Assembly (NCBI GenBank): GCA_003150515.1
Contig: QALW01000044.1
Span: 22,707-86,706, forward strand
DNA from: Selenomonadales bacterium
GTDB lineage: Bacteria; Bacillota; Clostridia; Christensenellales; QALW01
Direction of reading: 5' to 3'
DNA length: 64,000 nucleotides
Part shown: piece after piece, positions 8,067 to 17,138 of the stretch
Layout: every line of letters starts with the position of its first letter
Numbering within the stretch: position 1 is the stretch's first letter
The notes under the pieces: generated by a model
Database searches by the model: none
Seen by the model: only the letters and a program-made list of their open reading frames with translations
Told to the model about the DNA's origin: nothing
Translations under genes and position numbers: made by a program

Positions 8067-8777
8067 TTATTTCAGGCTATTAATATATGCTAGTTCTGTT
8101 GAATTTAATTCACGGTATGCCCCAGAAGATAATTTGCCAAGATTAATATTTCCTATGCGTATACGCATAAGGCTGAGAAGTTCTTTATCTATTGCTTCAA
8201 GCATCTTGCGCACCTCTCTATTACGTCCCTCGTGTATTGTAATAGAAAGAGTAACCGTGTGCTGCGTGCCCCCTGTTACTGACACTTTAGCGGGAGCGGT
8301 AGTAATGGTTTCCTCTATTTGCACGCCTCGTTCCAGTTTTAATATGTCCCGGCGGTCGATTTCGCCTTTTATAACGGCCAGATATTCCTTTTCTATTTCA
8401 TATTTAGGATGAGTGAGCCGATATGCGGCATCGCCGTCGTTAGTTAGCAGAATTAAGCCGCTGGTATTATAATCCAGACGGCCGACAGGATAAAGCCTAT
8501 AAGGCAAATCAATAAGCTGGGTGACGGTAGGCCGCCCCTCAGGGTCGCTGGATGTGCTCATGACCTTTTCTGGTTTATTGAGCATTATGTATACATTTTT
8601 GGATTCTGCTTGCAGAATTTTCCCATCCAGTTCAACCTGGTCTGAAGGAGAAACAGTGGTGCCCAGCTGGGTGGTTATCTCTCCGTTTACCTTAACTCTG
8701 CCCTGAAGTATATATTCTTCGCATTTTCTGCGGGAGGCTGCGCCGCAGCGAGCCATATATTTTTGCAGTCGTTCCAT
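8067..8777 (-). CDS. rluB: 23S rRNA pseudouridine synthase RluB/RsuA family
   Basis: 236 residues. N-terminal S4 RNA-binding domain (about 1-50: LQKYMARCGAASRRKCEEYI) followed by the RsuA-type synthase fold. The catalytic motif GRLDYNTSGLILLTNDG starts at 99 with Asp102 as the expected catalytic aspartate; HEGRNREVRKML near the C terminus is the second conserved block. Length fits RluB of Bacillota (about 240). It isomerises a specific uridine in 23S rRNA (helix 93 region by family). The gene stands between two clusters of hairpin repeats and appears monocistronic; the ribosome site AAGGAT is modest. RluB versus RluE/RsuA cannot be settled without alignment, but RluB is the usual family member in Clostridia. 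Confidence 0.88.
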   Translation of the reverse strand: MERLQKYMARCGAASRRKCEEYILQGRVKVNGEITTQLGTTVSPSDQVELDGKILQAESKNVYIMLNKPEKVMSTSSDPEGRPTVTQLIDLPYRLYPVGRLDYNTSGLILLTNDGDAAYRLTHPKYEIEKEYLAVIKGEIDRRDILKLERGVQIEETITTAPAKVSVTGGTQHTVTLSITIHEGRNREVRKMLEAIDKELLSLMRIRIGNINLGKLSSGAYRELNSTELAYINSLK

Positions 8778-9090
8778 GAGTATCCTTTCAAAAAAGTATT
8801 ATGCAGGCATACTGCGCAGTTTGGGCACGCGCTAAGCCGCGGGTGGGTTTATATTAAAAATGCGCCTGATAAACGCGTATAGAAAACGGCGCACTATTAG
8901 GCCACTAAAACAAATTATATATATTTGATTTCTGGGCGCATTTTGGGCGCCGCAGTCAATTTCTAGGGGACGTTTTAGCTTGGCAAGAGTTACAGCCTAT
9001 ATGGGAAATAGAGGCTGGCGCGCCCTCCTTTAAAGGGCGGGGCGGCGTTGTATTAATTAGGAAAGCAAAATTATACAGCGGGGGCTCTTG
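8778..9090. other. Intergenic stretch upstream of rluB
   Basis: No ORF worth calling. It holds a solo family A edge in reverse orientation (GCGGGTGGGTTTATATTA, 8839-8856) and a family B repeat at 9017-9045. The remainder is AT-rich and probably includes the rluB promoter, which I could not place with confidence. Confidence 0.5.
9017..9045 (+). repeat. Short intergenic repeat, family B copy
   Basis: Core CTCCTTTAAAGGGCGGGGCG at 9025-9044, flanked by GGCGCGCC. The same core occurs on the minus strand at 35492-35522 and 47964-47997 and with one change at 2571. Confidence 0.65.
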
Positions 9091-9225
9091 CCCGCCCGTT
9101 TTTTCTGCCTAACGGCCGAAAAAACAATAATGAGGCCGTGCTTAGCACGGCCGGCAGTTCAGCTGCGCGCGGCCCATGTCCGCCGCGCGCAGCTGAACTG
9201 CTCTTTATATTTCCCGCCCGCCCCC
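9091..9225 (+). repeat. Composite hairpin element, family A
   Basis: CCCGCCCG edge; T-run/A-run hairpin (9099-9124, one mismatch); spacer CAATAATGAGG identical to the 7707 copy; CCGTGCTTAGCACGG; 19-bp perfect stem (GCAGTTCAGCTGCGCGCGG arm) with loop CCCATGTCCG identical to the 7707 copy; edge CTCTTTATATTTCCCGCCCG. It lies just downstream of the acyl-CoA synthetase gene. Confidence 0.85.
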
Positions 9226-9235
9226 TTTAGGCGTC

Positions 9236-10915
9236 CTAGTCTTTTTTGCCGTATTGCTGCTTATCCCGCTCTCTAATATCTTTGCGTTTCAGTTTTCCGC
9301 TGATGGTCTTTTCTATATCATCTACAAATTCAATAATCCGCGGATATTTATATGGCGCCGTAACCCTTTTAACATGGTTCTGCAGCTCTTTTTTCAACTG
9401 TTCGCTGGGCTGATAGCCCTTTGCAAGAGCAACAGTGGCCTTGACAAGCTGTCCTCTGTCCGGATCAGGCACGCCGGTAATCGCGCATTCAAGCACCGCA
9501 GGATGCTCCAGCAGCGCGCTTTCTACCTCAAACGGCCCAATTCTGTAGCCCGAGCTCTTTATAACGTCGTCCGCGCGCCCTATAAAGTAATAGAAGCCCT
9601 CTTCATCCCGCCAGGCAACGTCTCCTGTATAATATAATCCGTCGTGCCATGCCGACTGCGTGTTGGCCTGGTCCTTATAATATCCGCAGAACAGCCCTGC
9701 CGGCTTGCCCTTATCGGTATGTATTACTATCTGTCCTTCTTCGCCGGCGCCTACCGGACGGCCGTTATCGTCCACCAAATCTACGTTTAAAAGTGGATTG
9801 GGTTTGCCTGTCGAGCCTTCCCTGGGCTGCATGAAGTGGCAGGTGGCCAAAATAGGCGTGCCCTCGCTTTGGCCGAACGCTTCATATATTTTATGCCCGG
9901 TTATCTGCTGCCAGCGCCGGAGCACTTCGGGATTAAGCGGCTCGCCGGCCGTGGTGCAGTGAGTTATAGAGGAAAAATCCAAGCCGGATAAATCCTCTTT
10001 TATTAATGAGCGGTAAATGGTGGGCGGGGCGCAGAAGGTGTTCACTTTATGCCTGCATACCGCCTCAATCAGCTCCAGCGGATGGAATTTCCCGTCGTAG
10101 TCGTATACAAACTGCGCGCTGCCCGCAATCCATTGCCCATAGCATTTGCCCCAGCCGCATTTTGCCCAGCCCGTGTCCGCAACAGAAATATGCAGGCCGT
10201 CATCCAATACCTTGTGCCAATAGACGGCGGTGAATATATGTCCCAGCGGATAGTTGTAGTCGTGCAGCACCATCTTGGGCATGCCGGTGGTGCCCGAGGT
10301 GAAGAACATCAGCATGGGCTCCGCTCCGCCGGCGCGTTCAAAAGGCGTAAAATTCTCCTCTCCGCTGTTAAGCAGCTCATAAAAATCTATCCAGCCAGGC
10401 CGCTTCTGCCCAAGAGCCACTTTGAATTCCAGCGTGGGCGACTGCTCCTGAGATTGGTCCACATGCTCTGTGATAAAAGGATCCGAATCGGCTATTACCA
10501 TGCGTACTCCCGCGGCATTATTGCGGTAGATTACGTCTTTTTTGGTCAGCATGTGGGTGGCTGGAATTATCACAGCGCCCAGCTTGTGCAGCGCGGGATA
10601 GGTTATCCAATATTCCGCGCGGCGCTTGAGGATGACCATTATAAAATCGCCCTTTTTTATGCCCAGCTTCTGAAGCGCGCTGGCCAGCTTGTTGCTCAAA
10701 AGGGAGATGTCCTTAAAGGAATATTCGCGCTCCTCCCCCTTGTCGTTGCACCAGACCAGCGCCCGCTTATCGGGCTGAAGACGGGCGTATTCATCCACAA
10801 CGTCAAAACCGAAATTGAAATTTTCCGGTATGCGGAGGGCCAGTTTCTCCTTCATGCTCTCATAATCATTAAAATCAGCGTTTAAATATCTGTCGGTAAA
10901 ATTCATTTTCTGCAA
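9236..10915 (-). CDS. AMP-forming acyl-CoA synthetase (ANL superfamily)
   Basis: 559 residues. AMP-binding P-loop FFTSGTTGMPK at 204-214, YEAFGQSEGTP (344-354), YYTGDVAW (about 428-435), hinge region GRADDVIKSSGYRIGP (446-461) and a C-terminal SGKLKRK with the lysine that catalyses adenylation. It activates a carboxylic acid with ATP to an acyl-AMP and then to the CoA thioester; the overall sequence resembles the acetyl/medium-chain acyl-CoA synthetase group, but the substrate cannot be read from sequence. It lies 10 nt downstream of a cupin-type regulator gene, forming a two-gene operon. Length is normal for the family. Confidence 0.88.
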   Translation of the reverse strand: MQKMNFTDRYLNADFNDYESMKEKLALRIPENFNFGFDVVDEYARLQPDKRALVWCNDKGEEREYSFKDISLLSNKLASALQKLGIKKGDFIMVILKRRAEYWITYPALHKLGAVIIPATHMLTKKDVIYRNNAAGVRMVIADSDPFITEHVDQSQEQSPTLEFKVALGQKRPGWIDFYELLNSGEENFTPFERAGGAEPMLMFFTSGTTGMPKMVLHDYNYPLGHIFTAVYWHKVLDDGLHISVADTGWAKCGWGKCYGQWIAGSAQFVYDYDGKFHPLELIEAVCRHKVNTFCAPPTIYRSLIKEDLSGLDFSSITHCTTAGEPLNPEVLRRWQQITGHKIYEAFGQSEGTPILATCHFMQPREGSTGKPNPLLNVDLVDDNGRPVGAGEEGQIVIHTDKGKPAGLFCGYYKDQANTQSAWHDGLYYTGDVAWRDEEGFYYFIGRADDVIKSSGYRIGPFEVESALLEHPAVLECAITGVPDPDRGQLVKATVALAKGYQPSEQLKKELQNHVKRVTAPYKYPRIIEFVDDIEKTISGKLKRKDIRERDKQQYGKKD

Positions 10916-10925
10916 TCCTCAAAGC

Positions 10926-11480
10926 TTATAGTATAATAGCCAGGAACGTGGCATCTTCCTCTCCCACAGAACGCATGCCGTGGGGCTGGCTGGAATCAAA
11001 ATATATGCAGTCTCCCTCATTGAGAATAAATTCTTCCTCTCCCAGCACCAGCTTCATCCTGCCCGAGAGCACATATTCAAATTCCTGCCCCTCGTGTATT
11101 GAAAGGCTTATAGGCTCGTCGTCCTTTTCGGGCGGCGCGGTAACAAAAAGAGGCTCCATGCGCTTGCCTATGAATTTATAGGCGAGGGAATTGTATTTAT
11201 ACGCCTTGCGGCGGTCTATTTCTACTCCGTCTCCCTTGCGCACCAGCGTGTATTTATGCAGATGCGGATCTCCCCCCGTAAGGATGGTGGTCAGCTCTAC
11301 GTTGTAAAAGCCAGCCAGGGCGTAAAGTACGCTTATGGGAATGTCAGCCCGGCCCTCTTCATAATCCAGATATTCTTCCGCCGTCACTCCGGCGGCCCGC
11401 GCCGCCTGCTCGACGGTGTATTCGCAGATTTGGCGCAGCTCTTTTATGCGTATGGAAATTTGCAGTATCTGCTCGGACAT
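10926..11480 (-). CDS. XRE-type helix-turn-helix regulator with C-terminal cupin domain
   Basis: 184 residues from the ATG at 11480, which follows a GGGAGG ribosome site by about 9 nt; the frame continues upstream to 11504 without a better site. HTH of the lambda-repressor/XRE class at about 9-62 (IRIKELRQICEYTVEQAARAAG...), then a cupin beta-barrel at about 110-184 (EGQEFEYVLSGRMKLVLGEE, GDCIYFDSSQPHGMRS). Proteins of this type sense a small ligand in the cupin pocket. Because it is followed after 10 nt by the acyl-CoA synthetase gene, it likely controls this operon, perhaps responding to the acid or acyl-CoA. The ligand is not known. Confidence 0.87.
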   Translation of the reverse strand: MSEQILQISIRIKELRQICEYTVEQAARAAGVTAEEYLDYEEGRADIPISVLYALAGFYNVELTTILTGGDPHLHKYTLVRKGDGVEIDRRKAYKYNSLAYKFIGKRMEPLFVTAPPEKDDEPISLSIHEGQEFEYVLSGRMKLVLGEEEFILNEGDCIYFDSSQPHGMRSVGEEDATFLAIIL

Positions 11481-11628
11481 TTTTATTTGCCTCCCTGTTA
11501 TCAATTTTACCCTGCGGCCGGCTGGCCGGAGGGGAGAAAATGCGCGGCCGCGCTTAATTTAAGGATGAAAAGCGCTCGGCCGGAAAGCCCGTTTAACGGC
11601 GCCGGAGCGCTGAAGGCGTTCCGCAAGA

Positions 11629-13431
11629 TTATTTGGCGCCAGGCTCCTCGTCCGCGCGGGCCAGAGCTTCAAGAATACGGGCGCTGCGCTTTAAAAACGC
11701 GTCCATGCGCTCGCCCGTTAAGGGCTCGCTGGTCATATATGCCAAATCGTAAAGCTGCTCGGCCAGCTCCTGGCGCTTATCCGCTTCCATGCCGTCCATA
11801 GCCTGAATAAGTCCGCTCTGGCTGTTAAGCACAAGGGTATGCTTGCCCGGCATAGCGTTTTCCATGCCTACGCCGTAATATTTGCTCATATCCCTGAAAC
11901 GGCGGGTTTGCTCGTCGGTAAGGAGAATTGCAGGCGGCCCCGCCTTAAGAGGCTGGGCGGAAACTTCGGTGTTTTCCCCTGCAATCAGCTTGAACTGTTC
12001 GCATAAGGAGGAGAATTCGCCTCCGCCTTCTCCCTTGAGCGCCGAGGCTATGTCCGCGTCTATTCGGGCCATTGTCAGCCCCTGCTCCTTGGATTCCAGG
12101 AAATTTATAAAGGGCTGGTCTATTACCCCGTCTAAAATTACGGCGTTCAGCCCGTTTTCTTTAAACAGGCTGATATAGCCCGCTTGCTGAACGGCGTTGG
12201 TAACGTAATAAATCTTTTTCTCGGGCGCGAATTTCTCTATATATTCTGAAAGCGTATAGTAATCGCCGTTAATATCGTTAAATACTATGTCGCCGTATAT
12301 CCGCTCGCAGAATTTTTCCTCCCGCATGCAGCCGTATTTTATAAATACTCCGATATCCTGCCAGCATTTTTCATATTCCTCCCGCGAGGAATCAAACATG
12401 CCGCATAAACGGTCGGATACTTTTTTAGTTATGTGGTCGCGGATTTTTTTAAGAGTGCCGTCGTTCTGCAAAAAGGAGCGGGAGACGTTAAGAGGCATGT
12501 CCGGGCAGTCTATTACGCCTTTAAGCAACATTAAAAATTCGGGAATAACCTCTTTTATATTGTCCGCGACATATACCTGATTGTTATAGAGCTTTATTTC
12601 TCCCTGCATATTATCCATGCGTCCCGAAAGGCGGGGGAAATAGAGAATGCCCTTGAGATTGAAGGGATAGTCCACATTGAGATGAATCCAGAACAAAGGC
12701 TCGGTAAAATCCGCGAATACCTTGGAATAAAAGCTTTTATATTCTTCTTCGGAGCATTCGGAGGGCTTTTTCAGCCAGAGGGGAGAGCAGTCGTTAATCT
12801 GCTCCTCTTTTTCGCCGCAGAGAAATACGGGGCGGGGAAGAAATGAGCAGTATTTATTGAGCACGCTTCTTAAACGGGGCTCTTCCAGAAATTCGCGGGA
12901 ATCCTCGTCTATGTAAAGAATAATATCCGTGCCCGGAGCCGTGCGGCTGCCGCCTGAAAGCTCGTATTCGCTGCTGCCGTCGCTTTCCCAGCGCACGGCT
13001 TCCGCTCCCGGCCGATAGGAGAGAGTTTGTATAACCACTTTTTCGGCCACCATAAACGCAGAATAGAAGCCCAGCCCGAAATGGCCGATAATATCCCGGC
13101 CGTCCGCCTGGCTTTCATATTTTTCTATAAAATCGTAGGCGCCCGAGAAGGCCACCTGATTGATATATTTGCGCACCTCGTCGGCCGTCATGCCCAGCCC
13201 GTTATCCGAAATGGTAAGGGTGCCCTCGGTTGAATTTGCTCTTATTTCCACGCGGTAGCTATCGGGGGCTTCCGCTTCGGACATAGCCGCCAGCTTATCC
13301 CGCTTGCTTATGGCGTCGCAGGCGTTGCTGACCAATTCGCGCAGGAATATATCCTTGTCGCTGTAAAGCCATTTTTTTATTATAGGCATTAAATTTTCAG
13401 TATTTACGCTTAAAGTGCCTTTTTCCTGCAT
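11629..13431 (-). CDS. htpG: Hsp90-family molecular chaperone HtpG
   Basis: 600 residues. GHKL ATPase N-terminal domain: RELVSNACDAISK with Glu32 and Asn36, DNGLGM at 76-81, GHFGLGFYSAFM from 116. Middle domain includes the LYFPRLSGRMDN and RSFLQNDGTLKKIRDHI regions, and the C-terminal part is a dimerisation domain. It is slightly shorter than E. coli HtpG (624), usual for Bacillota. Cytosolic ATP-dependent chaperone. The start ATG 13431 has an AGAGGA ribosome site. It lies 67 bp downstream of the homoserine dehydrogenase gene on the same strand; whether they are co-transcribed is unclear. No CIRCE element was seen upstream. Confidence 0.95.
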   Translation of the reverse strand: MQEKGTLSVNTENLMPIIKKWLYSDKDIFLRELVSNACDAISKRDKLAAMSEAEAPDSYRVEIRANSTEGTLTISDNGLGMTADEVRKYINQVAFSGAYDFIEKYESQADGRDIIGHFGLGFYSAFMVAEKVVIQTLSYRPGAEAVRWESDGSSEYELSGGSRTAPGTDIILYIDEDSREFLEEPRLRSVLNKYCSFLPRPVFLCGEKEEQINDCSPLWLKKPSECSEEEYKSFYSKVFADFTEPLFWIHLNVDYPFNLKGILYFPRLSGRMDNMQGEIKLYNNQVYVADNIKEVIPEFLMLLKGVIDCPDMPLNVSRSFLQNDGTLKKIRDHITKKVSDRLCGMFDSSREEYEKCWQDIGVFIKYGCMREEKFCERIYGDIVFNDINGDYYTLSEYIEKFAPEKKIYYVTNAVQQAGYISLFKENGLNAVILDGVIDQPFINFLESKEQGLTMARIDADIASALKGEGGGEFSSLCEQFKLIAGENTEVSAQPLKAGPPAILLTDEQTRRFRDMSKYYGVGMENAMPGKHTLVLNSQSGLIQAMDGMEADKRQELAEQLYDLAYMTSEPLTGERMDAFLKRSARILEALARADEEPGAK

Positions 13432-13498
13432 GTTTATTCCTCTTTTCCTATGGACGTGTATTTAATTAAGATTTTAAATGAGGCGGGGCGCTTTTGTT

Positions 13499-14773
13499 TC
13501 AGCGCTCCACCCTTATAATGCTGTTTACCCTGACCTGCTCCAGCTTGGATAATTCCTCGGCCGCCTGCTTGAGGGAGAGCTCTTTGGAGGAGTGAGTAAG
13601 GAAGATAATGGGCACGCCCTCCTGATTGGAAGCGGGCTTTTGCACCATGGAAGCTATGCTTACGCCGTAGCGCGCAAAAACTCCGGCTATAGCTGAAAGC
13701 ACGCCCGGTCTGTCCGGGCAGGTGAGCCGGACGTAAAAGCCGGTTTCCCAGTTATAGCTGAAGGACGCCTGGCTTTGGGGGGTATTGGGAAAGGTGGTAT
13801 ATTGATGAACGTCGGTATGGGCCGCGTAGATTAAATCGGAGACCACCGCGCTGCCTGTGGGCAGGCCGCCCGCGCCCTGGCCGGAGAGCATTAATTCCCC
13901 TACAGAGTTGCCGTGAATGAATACGGCGTTGGTGGCGCCGTCTATTGAGGCCAAGGGATGCTCCCTGGGGATGAACGTGGGATGCACGCGCACTTCTATA
14001 TGCCCGTCCTGCTTTTTGCCTATGGCGAGCAGCTTGAGAGTGAGGCCGAATTCCTGGCCGAAGCGTATATCGGCGCCCGAAATGCCGGTTATGCCCTCAA
14101 CGTAAACTTTATCCACCGGCACTCTTGTATGAAAAGCCAGGCTGGAGAGGATGGAGAGCTTAAAGGCGGCGTCCATGCCGTCCACATCCAGAGAGGGATC
14201 GGGCTCGGCCAGGCCGAGGCGCTGGGCGTCGGCCAGCACGGGGGCGTAATCACGGCCCTCCTTGCTCATGGCGCTGAGGATATAGTTGGTGGTGCCGTTG
14301 ATAATGCCCATTATGCGGTCTATATCATTGGCCTGCATGCTGCTTATAAGAGTGCGGATGATTGGTATTCCGCCGGCGGCTGAGGCTTCAAAATAGAGCC
14401 CGGCGTTATGCTCGCGGGCGCATTGCTCCAATTCGGGCCAGCATTGCGCGAGCGCCACTTTATTGGCGGTTATAACTGTTTTGCCGTTTTTAAGGGCCTG
14501 AAGCATATATTCACGGGCGGGCTCCTTGCCGCCTAGGAATTCGGCTACCAGCTCTATTTCGGGATCATTGAGCACGTCCTGAGGCTGGGTAGTTAAGATG
14601 TCCGCGTCTACGCCGTCCGGCCGGGCTTTATCAAGAGAACGCACCAGCGCGCGCTTGACAATCAGGCGCAGCCCCTCTCTTTGTTCTATAAGCTTTGCGT
14701 TGTCTTTTAATATGGAGTAGGTGCCTGAGCCCACGTTTCCCATGCCGAGAAAGCCTATTTTGACAGTTTTCAT
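13499..14773 (-). CDS. hom: Homoserine dehydrogenase with ACT regulatory domain
   Basis: 424 residues. N-terminal NAD(P)-binding Rossmann fold GFLGMGNVGSGTY (8-20), catalytic domain with the signature region around IINGTTNYILSAM and the adjacent AEPDPSLDVDGMDAAFKL stretch, and a C-terminal ACT domain (about 345-424; FYVRLTCPDRPGVLSAIAGVF) that usually binds threonine for feedback control. It reduces aspartate semialdehyde to homoserine in threonine and methionine synthesis. ATG 14773 is preceded by AAGGAGG. Upstream by 79 bp is coaX on the same strand. No S-box or T-box leader was seen in the short gap. Confidence 0.95.
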   Translation of the reverse strand: MKTVKIGFLGMGNVGSGTYSILKDNAKLIEQREGLRLIVKRALVRSLDKARPDGVDADILTTQPQDVLNDPEIELVAEFLGGKEPAREYMLQALKNGKTVITANKVALAQCWPELEQCAREHNAGLYFEASAAGGIPIIRTLISSMQANDIDRIMGIINGTTNYILSAMSKEGRDYAPVLADAQRLGLAEPDPSLDVDGMDAAFKLSILSSLAFHTRVPVDKVYVEGITGISGADIRFGQEFGLTLKLLAIGKKQDGHIEVRVHPTFIPREHPLASIDGATNAVFIHGNSVGELMLSGQGAGGLPTGSAVVSDLIYAAHTDVHQYTTFPNTPQSQASFSYNWETGFYVRLTCPDRPGVLSAIAGVFARYGVSIASMVQKPASNQEGVPIIFLTHSSKELSLKQAAEELSKLEQVRVNSIIRVER

Positions 14774-14852
14774 AATATCCTCCTTGCCGCGGTCTGCATA
14801 TTGCTATTCTGCCTGGAATTTCTTATGCGAAATTACGTTTGTTAAGTTATTT

Positions 14853-15623
14853 TCAGCCTGCGTTTAATTTATAGAGTATGCGCAGGCCCTCAAGAGTGAG
14901 CAGGCGGTCGGTTATATTGATGCATTTGGTCATGCCGGCTATTACTCCCGACATACCGCCCGTAGCCACAACCCGCGCCTGGGGAGCGTTCATTTCCTGC
15001 TTAAAAGCGGAAACGAGATATTCCAATTGGCCCACATATCCGTAAAGCAGGCCGGCCTGCATGCAGGAGACGGTATTGCGGCCGATAACGCTTTTAGGCA
15101 GTTCAAGATCTATTTTAGGCAGCTTGGCGGCGCGTTCGGTAAGCGCGTCCACAGCCACGCGGACGCCGGGGAGTATGCAGCCGCCAAGAAATTCGCCGTG
15201 GGCAGTGACGGCGCTCATGGTGGTGGCCGTGCCGAAATCAATTACTATGAGATCGCCTCCGTAGCGGGTGAAAGCGCTTACGGCGTCGGTTATGAGATCG
15301 CCCCCCAGCTCTCGGGGGTTATCCAGCTTGATATTCAGGCCGGTTTTAATGCCGGGGCCTACCAATAGGGGATGCTGGCCCAGATAGAATTCCAGCATAT
15401 GAGTAAGCGTATAATTGATGCCGGGCACAACCGAAGACATTATTGCGCCTGAAATATCCTGCTTGCCCGCTCCGGCGTGGGAGAGCAGATTCATAAGCAT
15501 AAGGCCGTATTCGTCGCTGGTTTTTTTAAGGTCGGTAGAAAGGCGCCAGCTTGCTGCCAGGCGTTCGCCGTCATAGAGTCCCAGCTTTATATTTGTATTG
15601 CCTACGTCAGTTACCAGCAGCAT
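14853..15623 (-). CDS. coaX: Type III pantothenate kinase CoaX
   Basis: 256 residues, the usual length. ASKHA-fold phosphate motifs: DVGNTN (6-11) and DFGTATT (129-135). The segment PRELGGDLITDAV around Asp109 corresponds to the family's P..VGADR catalytic/pantothenate block, with the usual Ala and Arg replaced (GGDL). It phosphorylates pantothenate, the first step of coenzyme A synthesis. Its start codon overlaps the 3' end of the ECF transporter gene by 17 bp, indicating translational coupling, so transport and phosphorylation of the vitamin are probably made together. The GATATT-containing leader within the upstream gene gives a GGAGGAT ribosome site. Confidence 0.93.
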   Translation of the reverse strand: MLLVTDVGNTNIKLGLYDGERLAASWRLSTDLKKTSDEYGLMLMNLLSHAGAGKQDISGAIMSSVVPGINYTLTHMLEFYLGQHPLLVGPGIKTGLNIKLDNPRELGGDLITDAVSAFTRYGGDLIVIDFGTATTMSAVTAHGEFLGGCILPGVRVAVDALTERAAKLPKIDLELPKSVIGRNTVSCMQAGLLYGYVGQLEYLVSAFKQEMNAPQARVVATGGMSGVIAGMTKCINITDRLLTLEGLRILYKLNAG

Positions 15624-16464
15624 CCGAATCCTCCTTTAAAGGAACAGCTTTTTTTCTGTTCGCTCCGGTTATGGCCAGGGTTACGGGAGTGCCTACGGCG
15701 GTTATTACCACCATTTCCAGAATGCCGTTTATGGCCAGAAGTCCGAAGAGATATTTTATAAAGCCCGAATTGGTGGCCAAATCTCCGGCGAGCAGCTCGG
15801 GGAAGAATATGGGCACAAAGAAATAGAAGGCCAGCAGAGTAAAAATGGTGTTGGACAGGCTGCCGGCAGCGCAGCCGAAAGAGACGGCCGCGCGTTCAGG
15901 ATCGCGGAATTTATTCTTTGCCGCCGCATAGAGGCCTATTCCGGCAAGGCAGCCGAAAGGGGACGCTATAAGCGCGCACAGCACCGGGGAAATGGCCAGA
16001 CCGGCGTTAAGGGAAGAAAATATGACGATTGTAACTATTACGCCTGCGAGCACGCCGGTCAGACCGCCTATAAAGCCGGCCGAGCTGTCCGAACGCTTGG
16101 CCATGCGGCGGCTGGCGCTTGTAAACAGCTTTTGCATAAGCTTATAGACGCCGTAAGCGCCTGGCGTAATAAAAAGGCGGGGGAGTATGGCTATTAAGGG
16201 GTTTTGAAAGGTGACGTCGGCTACGCCCATGGGCGTAAAGGCCCGGATTAGGGAGAGCACGCCGAAAGCCAGGGATAAAATCATGCCCTTTTTAAAGCCC
16301 AGTATGATTGTGCCCACAATAGCGGGCAGATGCACTATGGAAAGGGAAATTGCCGGCGTGAGCGGGATGAAGCCGATATAAGGCACGAATGCCAGCACGG
16401 CCATCAATGCAATAAACAGGCCCAGTATTGTGATGTCTTTTGTGTTTGATTTTTTTGTTTTCAT
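15607..16464 (-). CDS. ECF transporter substrate-binding (S) component, probably for pantothenate
   Basis: 285 residues, about six hydrophobic segments; pattern of an ECF S-component: a short charged N terminus, then ITILGLFIALMAVLAFVPY, a PAISLSIVHLPAIVGTIILG helix, and membrane segments to about 265 before a charged tail. The family captures vitamins at the membrane and works with EcfA/A'/T energising subunits, which are not in this window. The 17-bp overlap with the pantothenate kinase gene makes pantothenate (PanT-like) the best guess for the substrate; this is inference from context. ATG 16464 follows GGAGGT by 5 nt. It is the first gene of the operon. Confidence 0.8.
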   Translation of the reverse strand: MKTKKSNTKDITILGLFIALMAVLAFVPYIGFIPLTPAISLSIVHLPAIVGTIILGFKKGMILSLAFGVLSLIRAFTPMGVADVTFQNPLIAILPRLFITPGAYGVYKLMQKLFTSASRRMAKRSDSSAGFIGGLTGVLAGVIVTIVIFSSLNAGLAISPVLCALIASPFGCLAGIGLYAAAKNKFRDPERAAVSFGCAAGSLSNTIFTLLAFYFFVPIFFPELLAGDLATNSGFIKYLFGLLAINGILEMVVITAVGTPVTLAITGANRKKAVPLKEDSDAAGN

Positions 16465-16793
16465 TTTTTACCTCCATTTCGGCTCTCATAGGATGCCATA
16501 TATTGGTTAGAATTATGTCAGCTTTTTTGGCATGCGGGCGTGCCCGTCCCGCTGCCTGTGCTGATTTTATTTATTATATATCTTTCGCCGCTATTTCGCA
16601 AGCGGTTTTTGCCGTAAGTCCCGGAGAATGCCGCGAAGCGCGGGGCGCGGGCGGGGTTATGTAAAAAAAGGCGAGGAGAGCGGCCGGCGCGGTTTAGTGC
16701 CGGCCGCGCAGCCGGGAAGAGAGAATAAAGGATGTAAAAATTTTTTGCTGGAGAGTAAGATGAATTTATTCGCCTGTCCCCGACGAAGGAGGG

Positions 16794-16822
16794 GACACAA
16801 TTAAAGGGTGGGCGCCCCGCCC
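16794..16822 (+). repeat. Short intergenic repeat, family B variant, left of the terminase genes
   Basis: GACACAATTAAAGGGTGGG then CGCCCCGCCC. Nearly identical to the copy at 19281-19310 (GGACACAATTAAAGGGTGGG), so the two variants flank the terminase gene pair. Confidence 0.65.
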
Positions 16823-16903
16823 TCAATGTGGGCGCAGCTCATATCCATTCTCAGACAGGCTGTTTGCATATTTTTTCTTTTATATAATCTTCCCCTGTTT
16901 CGT

Positions 16904-16963
16904 TTGCGCCCATGCCCTTGGCCCTTGGGGCCGTCGGGCATATATATGTCTTCCCGCCCGCGC
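16904..16963 (+). repeat. Family A hairpin element, fragment
   Basis: A small nested GC hairpin is followed by TATATATGTCTTCCCGCCCG, equivalent to the right-hand edge CTTTATATTTCCCGCCCG of complete copies. The left half of the element is absent. Confidence 0.5.
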
Positions 16964-17138
16964 CCTGGCGCGTTTCCGGAGCTGCATGCAAAAATCCGAG
17001 GCACATTTTTCAGTATGCGCATACAAGCAATGGTAGACTAATAATGAAACTAACGCCGTGTTCCGCGCATATAAGCGCCGGCGGGCTTAAATTAATATGC
17101 GGAGCTGTTGCCAGGCTGCCGTTTAAGGGGGTGTGCCT

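Larger units (their letters stand above)
16465..17138. other. 674-bp gap between the ECF operon and the phage block
   Basis: Divergent region with no convincing gene. Contents: GC hairpin GCGGCCGGC/GCCGGCCGC at 16680-16707; family B repeat at 16794-16822; a family A fragment at 16904-16963 (nested GCCC/GGGC hairpin then TATATATGTCTTCCCGCCCGCG). An AT-rich patch at 16865-16890 contains TATAAT but no -35 at proper distance. No attachment site or tRNA gene is visible at this left border of the phage block. Confidence 0.55.

Noticed and set aside
10049..10885. 278-codon plus-strand ORF opposite the acyl-CoA synthetase
   Set aside because: Antisense shadow of a gene with all ANL motifs.
16465..17138. 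Search for an attachment site or integrase at the left border of the phage block
   Set aside because: No tRNA end, no direct repeat shared with the right border near 27650, and no recombinase ORF; only short family B repeats recur, and those flank the terminase genes, not the whole block.
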